NCBI GenBank assembly: GCA_964597535.1
Contig: CAZQYB010000036.1
Location: forward strand, 1 to 19,159
Source: CAZQYB01 sp964597535
Lineage (GTDB): Bacteria > Planctomycetota > Phycisphaerae > Sedimentisphaerales > Anaerobacaceae
Direction: 5' to 3'
Length of the DNA: 19,159 bases
Part shown: piece by piece, positions 12,001-16,462 of the stretch
Layout: each line of letters begins with the position of its first letter
How positions within the stretch are numbered: the stretch's first letter is position 1
The notes under the pieces: model-generated
Told to the model about the DNA's origin: nothing
What the model saw: only the letters and a program-made list of their open reading frames with translations
The model's database searches: none
Made by a program: the position numbers and the translations under genes

Positions 12001-13433
12001 CTTGTTATCCCAGCAACATCAATGCCGACCCGCTTTTCGTAACAGGAACGCTTGGCGATTACTATCTCAGTCAAACCGACGCCGGACAGCTGTTGGATAG
12101 CCCGTGTGTCAATGCCGGCAGTGACCTTGCAACCAATCTCGATATGATAACCAATCGAAATATGGACAGGTACACCACCCGTACGGATGAAGTACTTGAT
12201 AAAGGCACCGTCGATATGGGCTACCATTATACTGCGGGCGGAGAACCATGCAGATTCTGCGACCTCATCTATGACGGCGTCATCAACTTTAATGACTTTG
12301 CACTACTTGCCTTAAGCTGGCTTGATGAGGGTTGTTCCGATGGCGATGATTGGTGCGGCGGGGCAGACCTTACACTTGATGGTTGTGTTAAGTTCGAAGA
12401 CTTAGCCGTTTTCGCCTGGTGCTGGCTTACCGTAGATGATAAGGCGCCCAAACCCGACCCAAGTGAGTGGGAAATAGAGCCTTATTCGGCTTCAGCAACG
12501 TCAATTGCTATGACCGCTGAGACTGCCGTTGATGCCTGGGGCTGGGATGTCGAGTACTACTTCGAGTGTATTAGCAATGGTAATTTCAACAGCCCCGATT
12601 GGCAGAGCAGTCCTACCTATGAGGCCGCCGGACTCGACTATGGTATTGAATACTGTTTCAAGGTAAGGGCCCGCGACGGTATCCCATGGATTCCGGATGT
12701 AGTTGACTGGATTGCGGATGATGGAACAGGTGAGCCGGGCAACAAAACCGATTGGTCGAAGCCACACTGTGCCATAGCTGGCGGTGCACCGGACACCACA
12801 CCGCCTGTGCCTGCACCCGAGATACTGGCGGTGGAGCCCAACTCACCGAATTCAATTATAGTGACGGCCACTGTCGCCAACGATGGAAGTGGAGTCGAGT
12901 ATCGGTTCAAACGCATATCTCCTGAGTATTATAGCAGCTGGCTCAGCCAGCCAATCTGGATAGACACCGGGCTTGACCCCAACACTCAATACTGCTATGC
13001 AGTACAGGCCAGGGACAAATCGCCCCAGCAGAACACAACCGGCTGGTCGGCTCCGCTCTGCGGCAGTACTTCCGCTTGGGAGGATAACACTAAGCCGACC
13101 CCCAACCCAATGGAATGGGACCCGAACGGCCTGCCCCATGAAGAATGGCACGGTGGTAGTTCTACCGATTACTGGGCCGTAATGGATGCCGTACAAGCTA
13201 CAGATGATAGTGGATTCGTGGAGTATAAATTCATATGCAGCGATGATCGCTACAGCAGCGGCGACGAGTCAGACCCCGGCCCAGAATGGCGAAATGAATT
13301 TAACGTTACTGGCGACCCATGGCACTTTGAGGTCTGGGTGGGCGCGGCCGGACGAATATTCGAATTCCAGGTAGTAGCACGCGACCTCTACGGTAATGAG
13401 ACTACCGCGTCGATTTCGTGGCCTATGAATTAG
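1..13433 (+). CDS. Giant modular secreted beta-helix protein, 5'-partial
   Basis: The reading frame is open from position 3 (first complete codon) to a TAG at 13431-13433, about 4,477 codons, and the true start lies upstream; the ATG at 129 is inside the protein. It is built of beta-helix coils recognisable by repeated NC-x-I/F-x-x-N and GGGIY/GGGLY strands. Five blocks are visible: 3-315 (end only), 1888-2900, 3393-5450, 7177-8890 and 10593-11940. Each is closed by a cap with NIDADPLF-like, NSPCVDxG and DMGYHY motifs. Four of the five caps are followed by one or two InlB-like repeats (ending V-x-W-x-GTD...NTVTM...VTVxFE). A VWA domain, two propeller-like domains, a dockerin-like pair and an Fn3-like tail complete it. 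I see no C-terminal anchor or sorting signal. The likely role is cell-surface adhesion or matrix, inferred from architecture alone. No enzyme active site was recognised. Confidence 0.93.
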   Translation, partial: PALNNCLVTENTAGREGGGIASVWFAAPTISNCTIVDNAATGVLGYGGGLYGSFGSYTTVIDSIIWGNTGINGSQIAIEDDSSYWLPSVIDISYSDIQVYQDPNAALSALDIVFCIDTTSSMGSVIDALKNSMTEIINQVGESTTDFRIGVVEYRDYPLPPDNDPNPATDPNYWFIYRDVSQFTNDIDTLVTDVNNIIAEDGHDNSAVYMALMHCIDAESLEALLDANGHSDWVPADSPGPGEWRSDEDATKMIILMGDLGPTDPEPHSDYTLSDIVEAANAKSIKLFTIAAGYGGYAEYTIPVVEAFGDLAEGTGGMMFDAAAEPSEVVDAIMDAIQLVTRVSPPIYVEEGCTLYGWDPCDPNDFWTWDINSWSPDSNNIDADPNFILGYYLSHFATGQDGNSPCVDTGSDLASNVGMDTYTTGIDGVNDINKVDMGYHYRQGLTQYDLTVTVVDANGVPVDPNDPNLIHGTVEPNRPRWVVHEPNSNTYSYFAGTEVTVIADPCEDYRVSAWTGTDNVPAWNTNENTVTMTSDKDVTVAFEPRPVYQLYLIVDGNGTLEANSPEPLDVNLVTYYDGTEVFLIATPNDPNYEVKVWSGTDDDLSRDPNNTVTINGSDAYVTVEFGLKGRNDIYIERDPNTFYPTIQDAIDAAIYEGDVVIVTDGIYTGPGNRDLHFMGVPITVRSEDGPENCFISCGGTETDPHRGFIFDSNEDPNHIVRGFTISGGYADFGGGLYYLGESSPWVDNCIITGNTATDGGGGVYFQDTASDADGEDANDANAVIFVPTISNCKIFNNASELHGGGIYCTNASPRITNTEISNNTAGGWFVAEKAFGGGVYGEAGSAPEIINCLITSNSSSDIGGSIYLLESPATILFCTVMYNDGLDLNPYEIGGEGPKGGICCRDSEPTISHCIIGRNCGIWGWGLWGDEWWYGDDLYNCSATYSCIENGDEGEGNISDDPLFISGGLGAFYLSQMQSGQVENSPCVDAGQEYALSDLLDDPNYVLGYITTSIQNHSDSGNADMGFHYPFYDGPPVMYTLTLYVTGNGHVRLEYYDPNYNTIVVEANSVTSPVNVDFVPGDYVTLIAVPDPNHRILGWSGTDDDSVLSNYNIVTMYSHKYVTVAFEPVQIRTLHVGGEFGYTDIQMAIDEARDGDTITIADGSYAGTGFTVLGKNITIVGNPANPERVVVDCENEIEGGFHILGTPGGTCVLDGVTIKNINTYVFDAPDPEDPRLRGIDGGDNLPDVYMDTYGSTYTGTGYIYSRAAISVVGNHIIKNCIIRDCSVTGGNASGGNPGGEDYQRGGNGGNGGSAGAAGIYIGDIFDYDYVYDPNTWSGHYELIRWGGSPTIINCIIENCSANGADGGNGGNGAQWARGGSGGLAGQAVGAGIFCDVRTKPTFINCDVTNCQATAGNGGNGGDGGQYGAGGYGGLTYVDPNQGDPRKYSARGGGVYCAVLAEPNFVGCTFSDNVTDGSVSGVGGFSSSGVQEQPRRNYNIASYGAGVHCASGCSATFKNCTVQGNETTYYESYPTGYGGGISFEGSRTSIDPNSVLFSYDYGYSYGYYGYDNFGPVTATLTDCNFVDNSASIGGGIYWTTSDVSTVDCVFVDNSSYVGGGLFSIDSAADILGCTFRSNMASGEAAPEQQVDPNDPNDPNQPSEPVIVYGAGGGLYIFTTDANIVDCVITENTATGSAGGVYLGGHPQSIAPLTAIPELKNCLVTKNIAGREGGGVSCDRLVEAMISNCTIADNELTEIPSYGGGLYCSYASTVDVIDSIIWGNSGINGSQIAIEDDQFYSLPSTATITHSDIQVWQDPNEAIDVGPIGGGDPNNPDYFIYAVFDTNLSSTFGPDGWVGSDGIDRIIYVSGTTAYIHTVSIPAGTSADTHPNNPYDTGPMEPRTFTLERTFALGDYSFGHSAEFYVDAENNEIYVKSSSTGILKFVFDPAAANPVEGGPVGNYVFDSTVAPSFTAGSMGPQTLAYDKDNDIWYSCTDTFEMYRYDGAQGPDGTWEWIFTYPERTGASHHDGMEFFNGYLWIGDQFGDWILQYTTDGTLVNEFYHQALPYDLEGMGFGALNHFWIGSFAGFITEFGGGVMQFAIEGQIPIGPPIYVDSTCTLYGWQPADPNFWTWDVNSWISDTNNIDADPLFVAGYYLSWVDAGQDANSPCVDMGSAPADDPNIGLHTYTTRTDGINDVNIVDMGYHYSEAITQYQLTINIVDACGTPIVDPGLIYGSVAPSEPRPVDYNSVTSTYTFYANTQVTLTADPCEGYRVKAWSGTESEPAWATNENTVTMTGDKTVSVQFEPIPVYELTVTVVDGNGLFSVDPNTDLVADFNGLYLEGTEVTLRAEPNSGYYVKGWYDDGTRVSIDKVYEVVMGSNQDITVKFELPQNISVGQGQGYDHTTIQGAVDVAKSGDRIIVYQGTYGGDINFDGREDIELVSARPDDPCFVANVIIDCQSGSRAFTFNHGEDADTLIDGFTIINGSSSDGPGGAIYIGSNTSPTLVNLVISDCSAAGGGGAIYVGSGSIANFRNVIINNCSATGADGGGIYVSSFGEPNFLSCTITNCSALGGSGGGAYCATGSWPLFTDCTFADNRAGYDGGALYYAYYSIAMLESCTFTNNTAGYGGGGISHDFGCVSQVTDCTFNSNVATEDGGGGILYGLNNLMAVTNCNFAGNTANYGGALYFDPNCLGTIVDSRLTDNDANGNGGAIFLDRGNEIDFNACDISDNTAACGGGLYCLDSPDSRIIACEIKRNKASGGVTVWFEYFEPDPNDPSVPLDPENPIDTSDPNFDPNDPDYVKVRREDYSDIAQGGGIYSWVGPRTIKDSEICYNTARTSGGGLYLVSDEDPESNIGPELKNCLIANNKAGRDGGGISCNWRVEVTISNCTIADNEATGLPSYGGGLYCSYESYAEVINSVIWGNEGKRGSQIAVGSGDWAWQFLSTVKVTYSDIQVYQQEPNELEEPVVVDPSLLGPNTPDYFIYGSYDINHTPMGVYGWLGDDGVDRIIDFDWSGTAYIHTVSIPKGTDADSHPENPYVPGDIAERTIELERTFELGENFVSSHASAFYVTPDNREVYVGAYMMGILRYTFDSGEENPVDGGPAGNYVYDDRIAPPTPTSPISWRMETLAYDPDNDVWYAGGREIRTVGEVWKYDGSQGPNGSWQLAFTYAPPPITVGLFHHDGMAFANGHLFLSTMYGDRFMQFTTDGTLVNEFIHDPLPDDLESMGWGALGHFWVGSIYTNAVSEIGGGALQIGIDIVPPTSPIYVGEDCELIGWAPADANDFWTWDVNSWVGDANTNIDEDPCFAADYYLSWADADQDIDSPCVNRGSANVNDPNVNLPPDEYTTRTDGIGDVGIVDMGYHHLIDFMPWLSVIVVDANGDPVDPGLAHGYVEPNDRPYPDDTEVELAAHPDYGYRVKEWNGTDDDSSTALNNTVTMTGDRILTVEFELTPIHWLTTEVGGGIGSIEPLSGPRFEGVIRLTANPGPGYRIKAWRGTDDDSSLDPNNTVTLDEDKTVGVWFELPQTIEVSVLDEPNAIQDAIDAARSRDTLIVGAGTYAGGINLHGKDVTVTSSNPDDPDVVAATIIDCQQGGRAFIFDSGEDANTVIDGFTIVDASITGENGGAIYVDSNCSPTIINVVISNCSTVADPNEGGGGNGGGIYVTGDSEPTFVNCTITNCSAVGGGGAYCDSNSSPIFKHCTFSENSAQFGGGMLCDSERVIAVNDCNFANNTAASGAGLYGEPNSSVVVTGSIFIGNTADYDGGAMYWEKASMLITDSDIVDNGAQYGGGLYCIYSPETVIIDCTIKYNRAPDDVLDPNDPNDPNAIIVGQGGGIYCFATPALIRDCVIARNTANTSGGGVYLVGESNSPELINCLIISNWAGRDGGGISANWHADPLIANCTIVDNVAPGNFGQNLGTGLGGGFYCGYNSDSEIVDSIIWNNYALEGWEIAVATGFEFDPIPSTLTVTYSDVKGGQSAAKVGDYCTLRGWYPGDPCYPSNINADPLFVTGTLGDYYLSQTDAGQLLDSPCVNAGSDLATNLDMITNRNMDRYTTRTDEVLDKGTVDMGYHYTAGGEPCRFCDLIYDGVINFNDFALLALSWLDEGCSDGDDWCGGADLTLDGCVKFEDLAVFAWCWLTVDDKAPKPDPSEWEIEPYSASATSIAMTAETAVDAWGWDVEYYFECISNGNFNSPDWQSSPTYEAAGLDYGIEYCFKVRARDGIPWIPDVVDWIADDGTGEPGNKTDWSKPHCAIAGGAPDTTPPVPAPEILAVEPNSPNSIIVTATVANDGSGVEYRFKRISPEYYSSWLSQPIWIDTGLDPNTQYCYAVQARDKSPQQNTTGWSAPLCGSTSAWEDNTKPTPNPMEWDPNGLPHEEWHGGSSTDYWAVMDAVQATDDSGFVEYKFICSDDRYSSGDESDPGPEWRNEFNVTGDPWHFEVWVGAAGRIFEFQVVARDLYGNETTASISWPMN
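330..1020 (+). other. VWA domain inside the giant protein
   Basis: The segment begins with a hydrophobic strand (LDIVFCID) leading into DTTSSMG at 351-371, a MIDAS-type D-x-T-x-S metal site. A later strand, MIILMGDLGP, places the conserved Asp at 777-779. The order strand, MIDAS loop, helix (IDALKNSMTEII), strand (RIGVVEYRDY) fits a von Willebrand factor A fold, which normally binds a protein ligand through a divalent cation. It lies between the last beta-helix coil (SDIQVYQDPN) and the cap (PIYVEEGCTLYGW). I am sure of the fold family; the ligand is unknown. Confidence 0.85.
1336..1887 (+). repeat. Pair of InlB-like beta repeats
   Basis: Two consecutive repeats of about 80-100 residues share the pattern of an initial strand (YDLTVTVVD, YQLYLIVDG), an Ala/Ile-x-Pro turn, a V-x-x-W-x-GTD motif, NTVT(M/I) and a final VTVxFE strand. 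This matches the divergent InlB B-repeat type common in bacterial surface proteins. Further copies lie at 3115-3390 (single), 6630-7170 (pair) and 10113-10590 (pair), always between a cap and the next beta-helix. They probably act as rigid spacers between helices. Confidence 0.7.
3868..4310 (+). repeat. Three Gly-rich loops within beta-helix block 3
   Basis: Three successive coils starting NCII, NCII and NCDV each extend into a Gly-rich insertion of about 20-30 residues, at roughly 3868-3957, 4087-4170 and 4237-4310. The recurring elements are GGNGGNGG, RGGSGG and GAGGYGG. The coil strand resumes after each loop (AGIYI, AGIFC, GGVYC). No other block in the window has them. The loops probably stack on one face of the helix. 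Confidence 0.7.
5497..6318 (+). other. Propeller-like domain, copy 1, in the giant protein
   Basis: This segment of about 270 residues follows SDIQVWQDPN and precedes the cap PIYVDSTCTLYGW. It contains recurring blade-like strands (NEIYVKSSSTGILKFVFD, DIWYSC, GYLWIGDQF, NHFWIGSFA) and the motif HHDGM at about 6078-6092. The strand pattern suggests a beta-propeller of the NHL/lactonase sort; this is inferred from texture and I recognise no exact family. A second copy lies at 8947-9790, about 3.45 kb downstream. Confidence 0.6.
8947..9790 (+). other. Propeller-like domain, copy 2, in the giant protein
   Basis: It is collinear with the copy at 5497-6318: the opening DYFIY, the DGxDRII strand, TAYIHTVSIP, HHDGM, and the close of TTDGTLVNEF then FWVGS all recur in order. 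It sits at the same architectural place, between SDIQVYQ-x-EPN and the cap SPIYVGEDCELIGW. The two copies have diverged by substitution and short indels, so this is an old duplication rather than an assembly artefact. Confidence 0.6.
12246..12435 (+). other. Internal dockerin-like Ca-binding loop pair
   Basis: Two loop-helix units are visible. The first is CDLIYDGVINFNDFALLALSWL, with acidic residues spaced as in an EF-hand-like dockerin loop. The second has DLTLDG followed by V-x-FEDLAVFAWCWL. In dockerins such loops bind calcium and dock to cohesins. Here the pair is not terminal: about 330 residues follow it. The subtilase at 16463-18211 ends with a similar pair. Confidence 0.75.
12445..13433 (+). 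other. C-terminal tail of about three Fn3-like repeats
   Basis: The tail shows about three diverged repeats with the order P-x-P-x-x-W or PAPEIL at the start, a YxFK/YRFK strand, a W-containing loop, and a final Y-C-x-(A/K)-V-x-ARD strand (FKVRARD, YAVQARD, FQVVARD). This matches fibronectin type III-like beta-sandwiches. The protein ends in SISWPMN with no hydrophobic segment or charged tail. Confidence 0.6.
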
Positions 13434-13500
13434 ACTCAATAGAATAATTGTCGTCTCGAACGCAACTTCATTAGTGGCCGAAACGTTAACTGAAAATTTA

Positions 13501-13527
13501 GCCCCGGATTTCAGCCGGGGCTTTTTT
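13501..13527 (+). terminator. Rho-independent terminator of the giant gene
   Basis: A perfect 7-bp GC-rich stem (GCCCCGG / CCGGGGC) closes a 7-nt loop and is followed by six T residues, 68 bp after the stop codon. It lies between convergent genes. Read on the minus strand, the same hairpin is followed only by an A/T-rich stretch with a short T run, so it may end aroC transcription less efficiently. Confidence 0.92.
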
Positions 13528-13589
13528 ATCTGCAAAAAATTCACTCTGGAATACCTACGCTAACGCTGCCGTGAAAGGAAGAAGCTGTC

Positions 13590-14912
13590 TCATTTCTCCT
13601 TGAGCGTTTGGTAGCCATAGTGCATTGTCAGGAGGTCAAGTATCACCATCGCTGTATAGTTCTCAGCAACCGGCCATATCCGCCCCACAATGGTAGCGTC
13701 ACGCCTTGTGATAGCTGCCAAGTCTTTATTCTCCAGGGTGTACTTGTCAATTGTCTTTTGTGGTTTGTCAATCGTGGAAGTAGGCTTGACCGTAAGCCGG
13801 ACAATAATGGGCTGGCCGGTGGAAAGGCCGCCTGTAATACCGCCGGCATTGTTTGACTCGAAAATGACTTTACCTCCTTCAGAGCGCATCTGGTCGTTGT
13901 TTTCGCTGCCGGTCATATCTTTGACAGCAAAGCCGGCGCCAACTTCGACGCCTTTGACAGCACCGATGCCAAGCATTTTGCCCAGTTCAGCGTCGAGTTT
14001 GTAGAAGACCGGCTCGCCAAGCCCTGTGGGGGCGCCGGTTGCGATGACTTCTACCACACCGCCGGCTGAATCGCCTGTGGCGGCGATCCGATTACATGCA
14101 TCGACCATTGCCTGGGCGGCGTCGTTGTCGGGACAGTTCAATATCGGATGCACGCCGTATTCATCTTGAATCGCAGCCGGTTTCATCTTTGGGGCCTTGG
14201 CGCGAATGGTGTCGATTTCCTGTTCAACCTCGGTTAATATTTTGATTTTTTCCAGAAATCGCATCTCCGCGTTGATACGGCCTTTGACGTAAATCTCCTG
14301 GTAAAAGGCATCGAGGTCACGCCGCATTCTTTTGTACTCGTTGGTACACTTAAAGGCCTTATCGTGGGTCACGTCGGGACATCGGACGCCAGCCAGCTCT
14401 TTAACATAGGAGCAGACTTCGATACCGCATTTTTTTAGGACCTTCTTGGCGACATATCCGGCTGCCACAATGGGCGAGGTATAGCGTCCGCTGAAAAGCC
14501 CGGCACCGATAGCATCATCATCGGGACCATATTTTATGAACGAAGCGTAGGATGCGTGACCCGGACGGGGCGTACGGTTCGTGTCCTGGTATTGCTTGAT
14601 GTGAATGAAATGACGGTCCAGGTTCGGAATCAGAATTGAAAGTGGCGTTCCATTAGTGTGGTTCTTGTTGCCGGCACCCTCGACTGTGTCGGCTGCGTTT
14701 AAGCCGGAGTAGATAATTGGAAGGTCCGGCTCTTTTCGTGGACTGCTCAATTCGTCTGCGCCCGGTTTTCTAAGAAGCAGGTCGCCGTAAATCTCCTGTT
14801 CCGTCAGCAGCATTCCCGGAGGATGTCCCTGTATGATGGCTGTTAAGCCGTCCTGGTACGAACCGCCGGCAATCGTTACCTGAAAACAACGTCCTATGTG
14901 ACAGCCAATCAT
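13590..14912 (-). CDS. aroC: Chorismate synthase family protein with altered signatures
   Basis: The 440-residue product aligns by eye with chorismate synthase (EPSP to chorismate, FMNH2-dependent) from the N-terminus (IGRCFQVT) through PPGMLLTE, RRKPG-like LRKPG, RPGHA, GLGEPVF, AVKGVEVGAGF and the C-terminal PVAEN. Key signatures differ: GESHG is GGSYQ (16-20, catalytic His now Tyr19), GGGRSSARETAMR is GAGLFSGRYTSPI (136-148), SNHAGG is SNNAGG (353-358), and RHD is RRD (403-405). About 60-70 charged residues are inserted around 180-250, which explains the length against a usual 350-390. The start follows GAGGAG by 11 nt and places the IGxxFxVT motif correctly. It lies 62 bp after aroA, so the two are probably co-transcribed. 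Family membership is clear; whether it is an active chorismate synthase is doubtful. Confidence 0.85.
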   Translation of the reverse strand: MIGCHIGRCFQVTIAGGSYQDGLTAIIQGHPPGMLLTEQEIYGDLLLRKPGADELSSPRKEPDLPIIYSGLNAADTVEGAGNKNHTNGTPLSILIPNLDRHFIHIKQYQDTNRTPRPGHASYASFIKYGPDDDAIGAGLFSGRYTSPIVAAGYVAKKVLKKCGIEVCSYVKELAGVRCPDVTHDKAFKCTNEYKRMRRDLDAFYQEIYVKGRINAEMRFLEKIKILTEVEQEIDTIRAKAPKMKPAAIQDEYGVHPILNCPDNDAAQAMVDACNRIAATGDSAGGVVEVIATGAPTGLGEPVFYKLDAELGKMLGIGAVKGVEVGAGFAVKDMTGSENNDQMRSEGGKVIFESNNAGGITGGLSTGQPIIVRLTVKPTSTIDKPQKTIDKYTLENKDLAAITRRDATIVGRIWPVAENYTAMVILDLLTMHYGYQTLKEK

Positions 14913-14923
14913 TTTTCAAAAAT

Positions 14924-14929
14924 CTCCTC
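14924..14929 (-). promoter_or_regulatory. Ribosome binding site of aroC
   Basis: GAGGAG on the minus strand, 11 nt before the ATG at 14912. It supports this start. The upstream neighbour aroA has no comparable site. Confidence 0.7.
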
Positions 14930-14974
14930 AAATTATCAAAAGTATTTACCGGTTAGTGTTTGGTAAATATATAC

Positions 14975-16237
14975 CTATTCCGAAAAAATTTCAAACTTTT
15001 TCCAAAAGTCGGGGAAAGACTTTGCTACACACATTTCATCTTCGATGACCTGATTGCCTGTAACCAGGCCGGCTATGGCGAAACTCATCGCAATTCTGTG
15101 GTCATTATGGGGGTCTATGTCAGCGGCGTGGATTTTAGGGCCGCCTTGTATGGTGAGTGAATCTTCATCACATTTTGCAGGGACACCCATCTTGTTAAGT
15201 TGTGAAGCCATTACCGCCAGTCTGTCACATTCCTTGTGTCTCAAATGACCTATATTTGTTAATCTGCTTGTACCTTCTGCAAACGCTGCCGCAATTGCCA
15301 ATGGCGGCACTAAATCCGGAAGATTACTCATATCTTCTTGGATTGCATGAAGTTTTTCCCCCCGGATACAAATCCCCGCATCTGTTTTGGATACTCCACA
15401 GCCCATCTTTTCCATTAACGTCAGAAATGTCTTATCGCCTTGCTTCGTTTCGGGGTTTAAGCCCGTGACGGTAACTTTCGTTTTACAAATTGCACCGGCT
15501 AAGAAAAAGAATGAAGCGCTGCTGTAATCGCCCTCTATTTTTATCTCTCGTGCGGAATATTTTTTATCATTCGGAATTCTCATTTCCTTATAGTTATCAT
15601 TCTCTGCCTTTACGCCGAATTCAGCCATCATTTGCAGACTGATATCTAGGTAGGGCTTTTCTGTCATTTCATCGGTGCATCTTAGTGTCACCTTATTATC
15701 TGCGCAGGGTGACGATATAACGAGCGAGCTGAAATATTGTGACGTTTTTTGACCGCTTATTTCGGCATCGCCGCCTTTAATCCCGCCGCCGTAAACCTTG
15801 ATTGGTGGAAATCCTTCTTTTTCTAAGTATTCTATTTTGCATCCCAACTGACGCAGACCTTCCACTACTCCTATGACAGGTCTTTCGGTAATCCTTTTGA
15901 CACCGGTGAGAGTCACGGGCTTATCGGATAGACAAGCAGCCGAAGTCAGGAAATTCATACCGACGCCGGACTCGCCTACGTTTAACTGTCCTGAAGTCGG
16001 TGTGTATCTTCCACCTTTGCCGTATACAACCAGCTTGTCATTTTCGCGCTTGATTTCTACACCAAGTCCTTCAAGGCATTTGATGACATTTAGCTGGTCC
16101 TGCCCGGGCAGCGGGTTATAAATAGTGCTCTTTCCGTCTGCTAAAGAACTTATAATTAAGGCCCTCAGCGTATGTGCTTTCGATGGGGGTGCTTCAACCT
16201 TAATATCAGTATTGTGGATTTTATTTATAATTTTCAT
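14975..16237 (-). CDS. aroA: EPSP synthase family protein with altered substrate site
   Basis: The 420-residue product has the EPSP synthase order: PPSKAHTLRAL (17-27), GESGVGMNF (88-96), ITERP (116-120), KTSQYFSS (164-171), KPYLDIS (194-200), PDLVPPLA (307-314), RHKECDRL (333-340), NDHRIAM (378-384) and CVAKSFP (403-409). The family transfers enolpyruvyl from PEP to shikimate 3-phosphate. By E. coli numbering the PEP-side residues are kept: K22, R124, Q171, R344, R386, K411. Several others are not: S23 is Ala21, T97 is Val92, R100 is Asn95, S169 is Thr165 and S197 is Glu193. R27, S170, Y200, D313, K340 and E341 remain. The ATG at 16237 is fixed because an in-frame TGA lies four codons upstream. 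There is no Shine-Dalgarno; a 7-bp tandem array begins 7 nt upstream. Alternatives are a lineage-specific AroA or an enolpyruvyl transferase with another acceptor. Confidence 0.88.
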   Translation of the reverse strand: MKIINKIHNTDIKVEAPPSKAHTLRALIISSLADGKSTIYNPLPGQDQLNVIKCLEGLGVEIKRENDKLVVYGKGGRYTPTSGQLNVGESGVGMNFLTSAACLSDKPVTLTGVKRITERPVIGVVEGLRQLGCKIEYLEKEGFPPIKVYGGGIKGGDAEISGQKTSQYFSSLVISSPCADNKVTLRCTDEMTEKPYLDISLQMMAEFGVKAENDNYKEMRIPNDKKYSAREIKIEGDYSSASFFFLAGAICKTKVTVTGLNPETKQGDKTFLTLMEKMGCGVSKTDAGICIRGEKLHAIQEDMSNLPDLVPPLAIAAAFAEGTSRLTNIGHLRHKECDRLAVMASQLNKMGVPAKCDEDSLTIQGGPKIHAADIDPHNDHRIAMSFAIAGLVTGNQVIEDEMCVAKSFPDFWKKFEIFSE

Positions 16238-16244
16238 AAAATCT

Positions 16245-16272
16245 GTTCATTGTTCATAGTTCATTGTTCATA
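16245..16272 (-). repeat. Four tandem 7-bp repeats before aroA
   Basis: On the plus strand the units are GTTCATT, GTTCATA, GTTCATT, GTTCATA, exactly in phase and followed by one more G. On the aroA mRNA they read TATGAAC/AATGAAC, with the last unit ending 7 nt before the start codon. Each unit contains an ATG. The only one in frame with aroA (first base 16264) meets a TGA after five codons. An outer short inverted repeat (TCATAG / CTATGA) spans about 16268-16287. Confidence 0.85.
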
Positions 16273-16387
16273 GACTACGAACTATGATACTAAATAGTCG
16301 TTTTGTTTTTACCTTGATTTGTTTTTTTTACCAGAAATGACGGAGAATTAAAAGAAGTTTTTGGTTATGAAATTTCCGGCTAAAGCC

Positions 16388-16411
16388 AAAAAAAGCTATA
16401 AGCATTATGCT
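16388..16411 (-). terminator. Possible weak terminator of the subtilase gene
   Basis: On the minus strand, AGC-ATAA pairs with TTAT-(A)-GCT around a 3-nt loop, giving a 7-bp stem with one bulge, directly followed by seven T residues. It lies about 50 bp after the subtilase stop. The stem is A/T-rich, so it may be inefficient. The rest of the spacer between subtilase and aroA shows no gene and no convincing promoter. Confidence 0.4.
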
Positions 16412-16462
16412 CTCGGGCCCGGGGGATAAATTCCTGCCGCTACAACAATGACGTACTAAAAA

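Noticed and set aside
550..13200. Many open frames of 60-230 codons on the minus strand and in other plus frames within the giant gene
   Set aside because: They are shadows of a long, compositionally biased frame. They show no family motifs, RBS or coherent order, and the plus frame 3 protein has continuous recognisable domains.
1..13433. Repeated blocks of about 3.4 kb considered as mobile elements or an assembly duplication
   Set aside because: The copies are clearly diverged in sequence, keep one reading frame and differ in domain content. They are protein-level module duplications.
13608..14004. Plus-strand open frames over aroC
   Set aside because: They lie antisense to a gene with full-length family similarity and have no RBS or motif.
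16245..16272. ATGs within the repeat units as an upstream start for aroA
   Set aside because: Only one (16264) is in frame and it meets TGA before the annotated ATG. The others are out of frame, so 16237 is the earliest usable start.
16274..16330. Promoter for aroA with TATCAT as -10 on the minus strand
   Set aside because: No acceptable -35 lies 16-18 bp upstream. The region is simply A/T-rich, so I did not annotate it.
16411..16425. GC-rich palindrome (CGGGCCCG) as a regulator site or terminator
   Set aside because: It has no loop, no following T tract and no second copy in the window, so it cannot be distinguished from chance.
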